From assembly GCA_019636385.1 (NCBI GenBank), contig JAHBXT010000003.1, forward strand, positions 186,001 to 250,000: 64,000 bases of DNA. The letters run 5' to 3'. Under the pieces are notes generated by a model. It was not told the DNA's origin. It ran no database searches and saw only the letters and a list, made by a program, of their open reading frames with translations. This document shows, in pieces, positions 46,602 to 54,633 of the stretch. Every line of letters starts with the position of its first letter. The first letter of the stretch is position 1. This DNA is from Pirellulaceae bacterium (GTDB lineage: Bacteria > Planctomycetota > Planctomycetia > Pirellulales > Pirellulaceae). A program made the translations under genes and the position numbers.

Positions 46602-47420
46602 TTGACCACAGCCGAGTTGCGGACTGCCGATCACAACGAGACCCCGACCGCTAAGCATGTCACGGATTATATCGAGTATCTAAAATAAAAAGGGATGCAC
46701 CCTGACCGGATAAAGACAACGGCAACGCGACTAGGGGAATTCATGAGCGCTTGCGGCTTCCCGACATTGCGCGACATGAGTGCCGTCCGGCTATTTGGCT
46801 GGTTATCGACCGAACAGGCGACAGGACGCTCGGCTGCGGTTCTAAATGGCTATATTGCAGCAGCGGTTGCATTTGGTTACTGGTTGACCGGCAAACGAAC
46901 AACAAAGAATCGGTCGAACCAATTGGGTGAAAAGCGGTTAACCCAAAATCCATTTGCTGGAATTGGCAAGTTTGACAAGAGAGCTGACCGGCGACGGGAA
47001 CGCCGAGCGATGACCGATCAGGAATTGCGACGACTGTCATACGTCGCACGTAGGCGACCGCTGGGCGAGTATGGCCGGGAATCAGAACGGTTACCACTTG
47101 AAAATTTGCCTACTTCGGCCAGAAGTCGCCAAACCTGCAAGTAACGACCACTGACGTTTGAGACGATGAATGTCTACAACGCCCCCAAATTGTTAGATCT
47201 TGTTGGAGCTATTGAATTGCTGCCATCGTTGCAACTAGACGCTGAACCGCAAACGACCGTAGCCGAATTGAAAGCGACTGGTACCGACCCCTCTGAAAGT
47301 TTGGTTGCACTAACTACAGACCAAACGTTGCGCAACATGTCAGCTGCTGGCAATTTAGGGGAACTAGAGAGACCCAACCAGAAAGCGCAAAAACCCCATA
47401 ATTCCCAAGGAATTACAGGG
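46602..47420 (+). pseudogene. Tyrosine-type integrase remnant, catalytic core deleted
   Basis: One frame runs from the IS end to about 47420 with two in-frame TAA stops (46686 and 47142). Residues before the first stop (TPTAKHVTDYIEYL) and after it (GMHPDRIKTTATRLGEFM, then SACGFPTLRDMSAVRLFGWL) match the N-terminal SAM-like core-binding domain of planctomycete phage integrases, followed by NPFAGIGKFDKRADRRRERRAM and ELRRLSYVARRRPLGEYGRE, the usual entry to the catalytic domain. The catalytic R-H-R-Y region is absent; the frame resumes with APKLLDLVGAIELLPSLQLD and LKATGTDPSESL, which resembles the C-terminal tail of the same integrases. So there is an internal deletion. The 5' end was cut by the IS. 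It points toward the tRNA fragment 10 nt beyond. Confidence 0.7.
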
Positions 47421-47430
47421 TTTTCGCTAG

Positions 47431-47475
47431 TCGGGCCGGCGGGATTCGAACCCACGACCTCTACCACCCCAAGGT
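47431..47475 (-). other. tRNA-Pro(GGG) 3' half, probable integration attachment site
   Basis: Read on the minus strand, the sequence folds as the 3' part of a tRNA: anticodon loop TTGGGGT (anticodon GGG), 3' anticodon stem GGTAG, variable loop AGGTC, T arm GTGGG-TTCGAAT-CCCGC, acceptor strand CGGCCCG and discriminator A. The D arm and 5' acceptor are missing; sequence upstream of the loop does not pair. No CCA is encoded. A 45-nt tRNA 3' half next to an integrase remnant is the normal look of an att site produced by integration with crossover at the anticodon loop. The intact tRNA-Pro should lie elsewhere, most simply right of the window. Confidence 0.7.
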
Positions 47476-47612
47476 CAATAAAAATTGAAAATTGCTTGAT
47501 TTTCCATGATATTTTGGGCTGAAATAGCCAAGCAAGTGCACCAAAACAATGTTGATGGTGCATTTTTGGTGCAGTGACTAGTGTGGCTAGTACGAGATGC
47601 CAGGGGCGATAG
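47476..47612. other. Boundary segment between attachment site and phage-like operon
   Basis: This AT-rich segment separates the tRNA-Pro fragment from the last gene of the minus-strand operon. It holds no gene or hairpin that I can support. It would be the extreme end of the integrated element if the tRNA half is its attachment site. Confidence 0.35.
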
Positions 47613-48128
47613 CTAGGAAGTTGAAAGAGGTGCTGTCAGCGTGGATTGTAGGATATTGCCAGCGGATTTAGGGCGGTTCCAGAATCGTCGGGCTTCAGTA
47701 AGGGTCATGCGCGGGGTGTCGCCGGTCTTCTGATCTACAGTATCGTGAAATTGCCATCCCCAGACAAAGAAAGCGTCCTCGTCCTCACATGGCGGTGGAT
47801 TGTCCTTGACGTACTCTCGGGCAAATTCTCGACAAGTGCAATTGATAGCGGGGACCGACTGCAACCATCTGGCAATTTTCTCGCTCGTCGGTGATATCAT
47901 CTGATGAAGCGCTGCCCAAGCATTGCGACCTTGCTGCTTGAGGTCAACTATAGCTTGTGAGTTTGGAATCGAAACCTGGATCGCCACTACTCTGGCAGGC
48001 TGTACTCCGACTTGCCGAATTTCTCCAGTAGGTTCTATGGTGATTACGGAAGAACATCCAAAGCAGCGAACTTTGAGTTCCTTGCGAATCAACGTGCGAA
48101 ATTGCCAGCCACATTTTGGACATTGCAT
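47613..48128 (-). CDS. Zinc-ribbon protein, unrecognised
   Basis: A 171-residue protein that starts with a treble-clef or ribbon motif: CPKCGWQFRTLI, 10 residues, then CFGCS (Cys near 3, 6, 22, 25). The rest is a helical and beta mixture with CTCREFAREYVKDNPPPC near 97-114, where more Cys may bind metal, and a hydrophobic FFVWGWQFHDT segment. It is the last gene of the minus-strand phage-like operon and overlaps none: the preceding gene stops 5 nt before the start at 48128. A start two codons upstream (48134) would overlap that stop. The zinc ribbon resembles those in the GIY-YIG gene of this region. No function can be assigned. Confidence 0.6.
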   Translation of the reverse strand: MQCPKCGWQFRTLIRKELKVRCFGCSSVITIEPTGEIRQVGVQPARVVAIQVSIPNSQAIVDLKQQGRNAWAALHQMISPTSEKIARWLQSVPAINCTCREFAREYVKDNPPPCEDEDAFFVWGWQFHDTVDQKTGDTPRMTLTEARRFWNRPKSAGNILQSTLTAPLSTS

Positions 48129-48133
48129 GGGCA

Positions 48134-49336
48134 CTAGATTTCCGGATATCTGATTTTTACAGTCTTGGGAAAATTCGGAAACGCAATTTCTTGCCCTGGA
48201 GATTCGCTGCTGACCGTCACTTGAGTATAGTTGTATGGATACCCTGGTTCAATCAAATCATAAATACCCACTGGACGGTATCTCTTGTTGGTGATATACG
48301 CGTCATTGATGCCTTTTAGGATGTTTTTTTGATAATCTATTTGGTTGTAATTTGGATACGATTTAATCTTCCAATCTGTGTTGTTGCATCCTTCAGTCGG
48401 CTCGTAAAGCATACTTAAATTAAAAAACCAATGTCTATACCACCAGTCATTGTCAGTAAATTCAGGCAGGCTTTCAAGGCTATATGGTGGGTATTGAAGC
48501 CTTTGCCTATAATGTGAACAGGATCTGGTAATCACCACAAAAGAAATGACCGACACCATGCTTGTACGGGTGTAAATAGCCCAATCACTTTGATGTCCGA
48601 ACGAATTAAGGTATGCGTAATTGCCAAATACTTTTTGTTCATATTTGCTTTTTGAATGAGCGGTCAGTTGCCCGTATCTATACTCTTGCGAAGCAGATTG
48701 CCCACTAGATGAGGAGATTGAAGGCGCCCAATTCCACAAGGCGGTGTACATCTCCTGTATATTTTCAGCTGACAACGTTGGAACACCAGTCCATGGTAAA
48801 ACGTTGGGAGCGTGGTTCACGTAGTAGTCAAGGAATTCTATTTCTCCACACATATCGTTCGCACGAATGATCGTGCCGCCTACATTCAATGGAGCTGGGG
48901 CAAAATTCGGTATAGAAACGGATAGAACGATCTCGTTGTTCTGTGCTCTGGCTTCGAGTACATCGCAACAGCCAGGTTCGTTTGGCGGCGGTGGCGGAGG
49001 ATCTTCTTGGCAGGGATTTTCGATGGTAACGGAATCTATGGTAATCCAGTCGCCATCCTGGCAGTCGAAGCAACGAGGTAGGTTGCAGATTTGAAATTCG
49101 TAGTCTCCAGGTTCGAGCAGAGGACAAGTTATTTCACCGACTGGACTAGTGCTAATGATGATGTCGCCATCTTCGGTCTTTTGAACCAAACGAATGCATG
49201 GCCCGCAGTCGATCGCTTCCCATCTGAGCGTCTTTTCGTGTGTTGCTTCGTCTTCGAGTACTTGGATCTTCATGCGACAACAACACTTGCTGGTATCGTT
49301 GTCCTGGCACATTTTCGAAGAGTAGTGAGCAACCAT
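48134..49336 (-). CDS. Cys-rich phage-like structural protein, unrecognised
   Basis: A 400-residue protein. The first 120 residues are Cys-rich (CCCRMKIQVLEDE, CGPC, CNLPRCFDC) and look like a small beta sandwich with the segment EPGDYEFQICNLP. A Pro-rich hinge (EDPPPPPPNEP) separates it from a larger C-terminal region rich in Trp, Tyr and Asn (DNDWWYRHWFFNLSMLYEP). No family is recognised. It is in the tight phage-like operon. The start could be 49336 or 49312; the frame reaches 49411 by reading into the previous gene. Confidence 0.55.
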   Translation of the reverse strand: MVAHYSSKMCQDNDTSKCCCRMKIQVLEDEATHEKTLRWEAIDCGPCIRLVQKTEDGDIIISTSPVGEITCPLLEPGDYEFQICNLPRCFDCQDGDWITIDSVTIENPCQEDPPPPPPNEPGCCDVLEARAQNNEIVLSVSIPNFAPAPLNVGGTIIRANDMCGEIEFLDYYVNHAPNVLPWTGVPTLSAENIQEMYTALWNWAPSISSSSGQSASQEYRYGQLTAHSKSKYEQKVFGNYAYLNSFGHQSDWAIYTRTSMVSVISFVVITRSCSHYRQRLQYPPYSLESLPEFTDNDWWYRHWFFNLSMLYEPTEGCNNTDWKIKSYPNYNQIDYQKNILKGINDAYITNKRYRPVGIYDLIEPGYPYNYTQVTVSSESPGQEIAFPNFPKTVKIRYPEI

Positions 49337-49352
49337 GGTGCCGTACTTGTTG

Positions 49353-50867
49353 TCAAGGAGTGATGATGACAGTGTACGTTCGGTCAATACGGCAACCGGC
49401 GAAAGCGCCACCGAAAACGCCAGACGAGACCCGACCTACCAGGGTAATGATGTATGTTCCAGGTGGCGTCTCGGGATCAAAGCCGCGAGTGTAGTACACG
49501 GCGCTAGTGTCTGGGTCTATGGACAACACAAACCCTGGAATACTGCCTTCAAGTCGATCCCAGGTACAATTACTTAGCAAGAATTCATTGATGCTCGATC
49601 CTATGGAATTGATGACTCGTGGATTAACCCAGGGATCCTCTTCACCTACGCCCCTGGCAACGATATCAATGCCGAACAAAGGATAGTTGCTTGGATGCAT
49701 GCAGTAGTTGACTTGCAGGTAAACGCGAATTGTCCTTCGAATAGTGCAATCGTTTGGTTGCGCGAGGCCAGACAAGACCACATCCCAGTGGTAGCGATTT
49801 GAATAGCCAGGAGTTGGCGTAGCGCCCGTAATCGCGCTTTCATGGACAGCGCAATTGTCTGTAGGTGGAGCACCGCTTATCACTCCCGCCCCGGACTGGA
49901 ACGAGAATTCCAGCCATGATGGTAATCCAGTAGCTGTCAAATCCTGAACATCTACAGTAGGTATGATCAATGTGTTATGCATGCCGCGATAACAGTATGC
50001 GCCGCCTTCAGGGTCGAGAGCATATTGCCACACAACGTTGTCATTGATCAGCACCGGCGAATAAATCGTTGCATTCGCTGAGTCGCATGGCAAGATGCGT
50101 AGCAGGAATTCTTTTTCAATCAAACAATCATTGGGAATTGTACGACCACGAATTGTCACGATCCATCCGCTAGTAGCTGGCAATTCATCGGTCTGCAGCG
50201 TGATAACGCCATCTTCAATCGTGACTTCGATTTCTTCGGGAAGTCCAGTAATCTCGATTCTGTCAGGGCCGGTGTCCTTGACGTCAGTGTAGGGAATCTC
50301 AAAAAACCACGGTTCAAACTCAGTAGCCTCCGGCAATTCTCCAATATCAATGTCGGCATTTTCATGGTCGCAGGGGACAATGGTGATACTGAACTCATGG
50401 AAAATGTGGCAACTGTTTTCTCGTGTCTTCCCTACGGCAAGCAGCCAATATGTTCCAGGCCGTATCCCTGGTTCTTGCGGGGTTCCTGTGATTGTGCAGA
50501 CACCATCTTCGATCGAAAAATAGAAGCCTAGCGGCAACCTCATTACGGTTACATCGTCGATGTTTGTCCAGGTGAACGAACTTTCAAACTCTTGATTTAT
50601 GGTAGCGCTGCCAGACCAACTGCTGAACAGAAATTCACTGTCGCCTTTGTCACATTTGAGATTTACGCACGGGCCTTGTAAAAATCCACTGTCCGCGTAG
50701 AGCCCGAGATATCCTTGCTGGACTGCAACTGGACGATTAAATCGCCTATAGAGCCATGTGTCTGGAGCTCCAGGTCGAACTTGACCGAGGTAATTACAAC
50801 GAAGCCCGACGTATTTTTCGGAAGAAACGATCCCGTCCTTCACTCGGTAGAATCTGTACTTGGTCAT
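49353..50867 (-). CDS. Ig-like/cadherin-like repeat protein of the phage-like operon
   Basis: A 504-residue protein with at least three repeats of an Ig-like putative He_PIG/cadherin-like pattern: a hydrophobic-Gly-Leu-Pro segment, then Ile-x-Asp-Gly-h-h-T-h, then G-T-P or equivalent, then P-G-T-Y-h-h-h-h-G-(K/R)-(T/V). Copies are near 112-150 (FYFSIEDGVCTITGTPQEPG), 200-235 (ITGLPEEIEVTIEDGVITL), 305-335 (ATGLPSWLEFSF) and 435-490. Each is followed by a Cys-containing strand such as NDCLIEKEFLLRILPC. Such domains often serve adhesion or spacing in phage tails and surface proteins. Function is inferred only. It is 2 nt from the upstream gene. Confidence 0.6.
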   Translation of the reverse strand: MTKYRFYRVKDGIVSSEKYVGLRCNYLGQVRPGAPDTWLYRRFNRPVAVQQGYLGLYADSGFLQGPCVNLKCDKGDSEFLFSSWSGSATINQEFESSFTWTNIDDVTVMRLPLGFYFSIEDGVCTITGTPQEPGIRPGTYWLLAVGKTRENSCHIFHEFSITIVPCDHENADIDIGELPEATEFEPWFFEIPYTDVKDTGPDRIEITGLPEEIEVTIEDGVITLQTDELPATSGWIVTIRGRTIPNDCLIEKEFLLRILPCDSANATIYSPVLINDNVVWQYALDPEGGAYCYRGMHNTLIIPTVDVQDLTATGLPSWLEFSFQSGAGVISGAPPTDNCAVHESAITGATPTPGYSNRYHWDVVLSGLAQPNDCTIRRTIRVYLQVNYCMHPSNYPLFGIDIVARGVGEEDPWVNPRVINSIGSSINEFLLSNCTWDRLEGSIPGFVLSIDPDTSAVYYTRGFDPETPPGTYIITLVGRVSSGVFGGAFAGCRIDRTYTVIITP

Positions 50868-50869
50868 GA

Positions 50870-52969
50870 TTATTCCTCTGGAGGCTCTTCCGGCGGAGGC
50901 TCTTCTGGAGGGACGACGATGCAGGCAGCCTGCATGAACGCCCAGATTCGCACCTTAACAGTCTCGCGAGGATCGTAATCCGGATTTGGAATCTCAGGTC
51001 CATCCGGGTCTTCGGGATCTGGAATGGTTTCGGCATCATCAAAATCTGGATTGTCGATTTCATCATTGACCGGCGCATACATAGCGATGAAACCTGACGG
51101 TGCGCCGTCGAGCAATCTCTCCCAGTTGACAACATCAATTTCAGGAGAGTTAATTCTTTCGCTTGGATTGTAATCCGGATTTGGAATCTCTGGTCCATCC
51201 GGGTCTTCGGGATCTGGAATGGTTTCGCGAGGATCGTAGTCCGGGTTTGGTATCTGAACGATATCACCGATATAATTGCAGCGACGAGCCTTACATTGGA
51301 TTTGATCTGTGACAGCTTCAGTTAACTTAAAAAAAGCGGGGTCGCCGCCTCCGCCGACGACTGCGATCCAATGGCCATCAACGCGGATAGCCTTGATAAT
51401 TACATTGCCTTCGATTGGAGTGTCGGAGGTGTTGTAAACCTTCTGTTTCTTGGATTCCGTTCCGTCGAACTTGATACGCGCACATAGGGCTTGCCCCCAA
51501 TTACCAGTGCCAGACGATTCCCCGATGCCACCCTCCGGCGTCTCAAACAATGCTGACTGGCAGGTTTCATCACCTCCAGACAGAACGGCCGGCGGCATAA
51601 ATAGCGGTGGGAGCTCGTGATAGCGAGTCACGAAGTAACCTTCACCTGGCTGCCGTTCACCAATTTGGATTGAAAAGAAGTCTACGAATCCATCGGTGGT
51701 TTCCGCTGCCTGAGATTGTCCTTCTCCAGTAGTCCTAAATTGGACATTGACACCAGCTAAGCAGTAATGTCCGCCTGAATCCCACCAACCAAGAATGTCC
51801 CTGGACAGTCGCTCGCAAAATGCTTCCGTCTCTTCCGTTGTCTCGCTATCGCCTTCCCAGCTGGTCCATATGGCTGGATCGCTGTGAGCGTTTCCACCGC
51901 CAATGGTTGTGTTCAAAAAGTTGAAGGCGGTCCAGTCGCCGTCAACCTTGTGCCAGATTTGCAAGCTGTTTGGTCTTAGCGCGGCACCGCAACGGCCACC
52001 AGCAATAAGTGTGGCGTTTGGAAGATGTCCCGACAAAGGATCAGCTATATTCTTTTTAGGGCCCAGAATTCTCCGATTGCGAATCTGCGTGGATATGCTG
52101 GCATCGTAAAGATAGAACTTGTCCATTGAAGGTTCGTAAACAATGCGCTGCTGAACAGAAAGTGCGGCTGTGTCGAGCAATGTTGAAATAAATTGCGGGC
52201 GCGAAGTCTTCACCAGTCGTTGGTCTACTTTGCCATACTCAGCGCTGATTGCAAAGTTTTCGTCGAATTGATTGGTGGCGGGATTGTCAGTGAGCATTCC
52301 GATGTTTTCGAGCACGATGCGAAAAAACTTAGTCCAAGCGCTTGGCGGTGACGGTGGTGGCTCCTCTGGCGGCGGTTCCTCTGGTGGTGGTTCTGGCTCT
52401 TCTTCGTCAAGTTCGGGGATGCCAGTTGCGAAGAAGTCGTTGACCACGTTTTGATTGAAAAAATATCGTCTATCGACTAACGGCAATAACCAAAGGTCGA
52501 CGCCAGCTCCTGTGATGCGATGCGGGGCCAGCGGTATCATCTTGATTGACAGCGTTTTTTCCGCCAAGAATTGAACGACAACGGTCTGTTCCACTTGCGT
52601 AGATGATGTTTCCTTCCATCGCTCTGGAATGTCTTCCTGACCTTCTACAGTGACGGGTAGAGAATACCCCCAGCATTTGATCGCGATCTTAGAAAGCACA
52701 TACCAATCCACCACCAATAACGCTCGCCCATACCGTGACATGCCTGTCGGACATTGATATTCGCCAATTTCGATCGGCGGTAACGGTGGATAGAGCGGTT
52801 TGAGGTAGGTGTCTTGACTGTCGCAACCCAGAGAGTTGATGATCGGCTCGCGATGATCGCGCGCAAACAGAATACGCTCGGGTGGCAGTCGCACGCTGAG
52901 AAAGTTTTTTAGTTGGTGGTTCCAGTCGATCGGAATTGGCATTCCATCGATGGTAATACTACCGCTCAT
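50870..52969 (-). CDS. Large phage-like structural protein with Pro/Glu linkers
   Basis: A 699-residue protein of unknown family. The N-terminus (SGSITIDGMPIPIDW) is beta-rich. A Pro-Glu linker lies near 190-210 (EPEPPPEEPPPEEPPPS). The C-terminal ~150 residues contain two copies of an acidic repeat whose core is DPEDPDGPEIPNPDYDP, and the chain ends in another Pro-Glu tail. Such acidic Asp/Pro tracts may bind calcium or just extend the chain. Its first codon overlaps the stop of the upstream gene (ATGA), so translation is coupled. Context places it among tail or host-range proteins. Confidence 0.55.
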   Translation of the reverse strand: MSGSITIDGMPIPIDWNHQLKNFLSVRLPPERILFARDHREPIINSLGCDSQDTYLKPLYPPLPPIEIGEYQCPTGMSRYGRALLVVDWYVLSKIAIKCWGYSLPVTVEGQEDIPERWKETSSTQVEQTVVVQFLAEKTLSIKMIPLAPHRITGAGVDLWLLPLVDRRYFFNQNVVNDFFATGIPELDEEEPEPPPEEPPPEEPPPSPPSAWTKFFRIVLENIGMLTDNPATNQFDENFAISAEYGKVDQRLVKTSRPQFISTLLDTAALSVQQRIVYEPSMDKFYLYDASISTQIRNRRILGPKKNIADPLSGHLPNATLIAGGRCGAALRPNSLQIWHKVDGDWTAFNFLNTTIGGGNAHSDPAIWTSWEGDSETTEETEAFCERLSRDILGWWDSGGHYCLAGVNVQFRTTGEGQSQAAETTDGFVDFFSIQIGERQPGEGYFVTRYHELPPLFMPPAVLSGGDETCQSALFETPEGGIGESSGTGNWGQALCARIKFDGTESKKQKVYNTSDTPIEGNVIIKAIRVDGHWIAVVGGGGDPAFFKLTEAVTDQIQCKARRCNYIGDIVQIPNPDYDPRETIPDPEDPDGPEIPNPDYNPSERINSPEIDVVNWERLLDGAPSGFIAMYAPVNDEIDNPDFDDAETIPDPEDPDGPEIPNPDYDPRETVKVRIWAFMQAACIVVPPEEPPPEEPPEE
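50975..51227 (-). repeat. 58-bp near-identical direct repeat inside a phage-like gene
   Basis: 50975-51032 and 51170-51227 share about 58 bp with a single mismatch and encode the two DPEDPDGPEIPNPDY-type units. A recent internal duplication is likely. Confidence 0.75.
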
Positions 52970-53526
52970 GATGGTGGAATTCCTAGCTGCCAGTCAAACG
53001 AGCATGAAAACATCAAATGCCGTCCGCACCATCCGAGTCCGTGAGGTGAGTCGGCAGCTTCGGTACAACGGATATATCGCAATGGAGTGCGCAACAATGG
53101 TCGCTGGCCAATTGCCGGTTCCCAGTGCCGAGGGTCGGCTTGATTGTGTGGATCATTGAGCAGTAGCACCGATAGGATGTTTTTTTTCCACGCTGACAGG
53201 CCCCGATGCTGATGTAACAAGCGTTGTTCGCCAGATGGTATCCGGTCCAGATTCATTTGAACAAACGGAGTCACAATCACCTGCAAGTCTTCGTTAAGCG
53301 TGTGATGCCCACCGCCAGAGTAGAGGGACTGATCGACCGTGCCCGCGCCGACCGCAATGGTTACAAAGTGGCCTCCAGTAGGCCAGATAGAATCATCCGG
53401 GATTGCCTGGTCTGAAATAAAGCAATGCCTAGGTTCCTGACAGCCTGGGCAATACTGGCGCATCCGATCCCGAATTGCTGTCAGTATTTCGCTCTCATCT
53501 GTAAACCGTCGAAGTTGTGGGTCCAT
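52966..53526 (-). CDS. Small phage-like protein, possible tail-terminator type
   Basis: A 186-residue protein. The start ESEILTAIRDRMRQYCP, then HCFISDQAIPDDSIWPTGGHFVTIAVGAG, and a central DLQVIVTPFVQMNLDRI segment recall the layout of small phage tail-completion or minor tail proteins of the gpU/tail-terminator kind (helix, short strands, ...V.V...). This is a pattern guess only. Size and placement before large tail-like genes agree with it. It overlaps the next gene by 4 nt and follows the upstream one by 3 nt. Confidence 0.5.
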   Translation of the reverse strand: MDPQLRRFTDESEILTAIRDRMRQYCPGCQEPRHCFISDQAIPDDSIWPTGGHFVTIAVGAGTVDQSLYSGGGHHTLNEDLQVIVTPFVQMNLDRIPSGEQRLLHQHRGLSAWKKNILSVLLLNDPHNQADPRHWEPAIGQRPLLRTPLRYIRCTEAADSPHGLGWCGRHLMFSCSFDWQLGIPPS

Positions 53527-53529
53527 GGC

Positions 53530-54618
53530 TTACGGCTCCGGTTCCGGCTCTGGCTCCACCTGCTTAACTGGCGCATAAACTACGCTGATTCTTCCACCGG
53601 CAATGTAAGCATCGCTTTCGAGCTTTCTAAGTGACCAAACCAAGACTCTTGGCAATTCGGTCAGAGGCATAGAGGAGGCTAGCGTGATTGTTCCGCCGTC
53701 AACATTCACTTCCTCCTCGTGGACTAATTGTTGGTCGGTTGTTTCGACGACGAATTGGAGAGTTAAGCCTTCAATCGCCTCCAATTCAGGCGCTTCCATG
53801 TTGCCAACCAGCGGGATTGACATCGGAATATTCTCTCGAATAAATAGCGTTTGCGATTTTGCTCCAATGCGCCGCTGTGGAGGATTCGGTTCGTTTGGCA
53901 AGATGGTTCCCGCAGCCCAGCGACGAACCTGTTGCAACGCTCGCTCCTTAAATTGCCAATCGCCGTTGTCGTCTTGCTGAATCAACTCTTCCAGCAAGGT
54001 GATTCGTACAGCCTGCATGGCTAATTCCGAAAGGCGATATTGTGTACTCGTCGTATTCGCTACACTCACCGTGCCAGTCGCGTTTTCGTGAGCTTCGTAT
54101 TCTCCTGCTGGCGATTCGCTGTCTGTCAGTTCTCCCCAGTACTCAACAGGATTTTCGACATCTGTCTCTTGATCTTCGAGCTTCCACCTTCCACCGTGAT
54201 AGTAAAGCGTCCAGAGTCGGCCACCTGCTCCTAAGTACTCCCAGTAGGGATGCTCGTACATCGTTCCAGCAGGCTCCCCGATATTTGCGATGGTCGGATC
54301 TGGATCACCACCATCACCAGTCACCTGATAGCTGCCTTCGATCGGCACTTGCACGCCTTCGACGATTGATCGCAGGACGGTATCAATCCTGGCGGCCTTA
54401 TTCGGGGCAGTTGCACTCTCTGGAGCGTCCTCGCCTGCGAACACTAACCACAAATGCGTAATTCTTGGATCGAGCAAGACGCGATACATGCCAGCGCCAC
54501 CGGCGTTGGCTAAGACTCTCTTGGTTTCCCAATTATCAAATCCGTTGGCATGGATCTCTGGAACTGGATAAGCATAGTGAACGCCACTGTGTTCGCTTTC
54601 AAAGTAAATTTCAATCAT
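53530..54618 (-). CDS. Phage-like structural protein, unrecognised
   Basis: A 362-residue protein. It opens with a beta-rich module (IEIYFESEHSGVHYAYPVPEI), then an Asp/Glu- and Tyr-rich middle containing LGAGGRLWTLYYHGGRWKLEDQ near 130-150, a pattern repeated loosely in the 1166-residue neighbour (HDGTHWWLRGY, YWDNTRWV), so they may share small carbohydrate-binding-like modules. A helical stretch near 195-230 (LSELAMQAVRITLLEELIQQD) follows, and the chain ends EPEPEPEP. No function assigned. Starts 15 nt after the upstream gene's stop. Confidence 0.55.
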   Translation of the reverse strand: MIEIYFESEHSGVHYAYPVPEIHANGFDNWETKRVLANAGGAGMYRVLLDPRITHLWLVFAGEDAPESATAPNKAARIDTVLRSIVEGVQVPIEGSYQVTGDGGDPDPTIANIGEPAGTMYEHPYWEYLGAGGRLWTLYYHGGRWKLEDQETDVENPVEYWGELTDSESPAGEYEAHENATGTVSVANTTSTQYRLSELAMQAVRITLLEELIQQDDNGDWQFKERALQQVRRWAAGTILPNEPNPPQRRIGAKSQTLFIRENIPMSIPLVGNMEAPELEAIEGLTLQFVVETTDQQLVHEEEVNVDGGTITLASSMPLTELPRVLVWSLRKLESDAYIAGGRISVVYAPVKQVEPEPEPEP

Positions 54619-54633
54619 GAGACGCGACCTGTG

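Noticed and set aside
45957..46688. Long plus-strand frame across the IS3 element
   Set aside because: It is antisense to orfA/orfB; only its last part (from 46602) matters, as the start of the integrase remnant.
47166..47522. Plus-strand frame as an independent gene
   Set aside because: It continues the frame of the integrase remnant, and its end (VGPAGFEPTTSTTPR) is the antisense translation of the tRNA-Pro 3' half, a common source of false proteins.
28619..51227. CRISPR-like repeats
   Set aside because: The repeat clusters found (2697, 28619, 50975) are in-frame coding repeats with no spacers of constant length; no CRISPR array or cas gene is visible.
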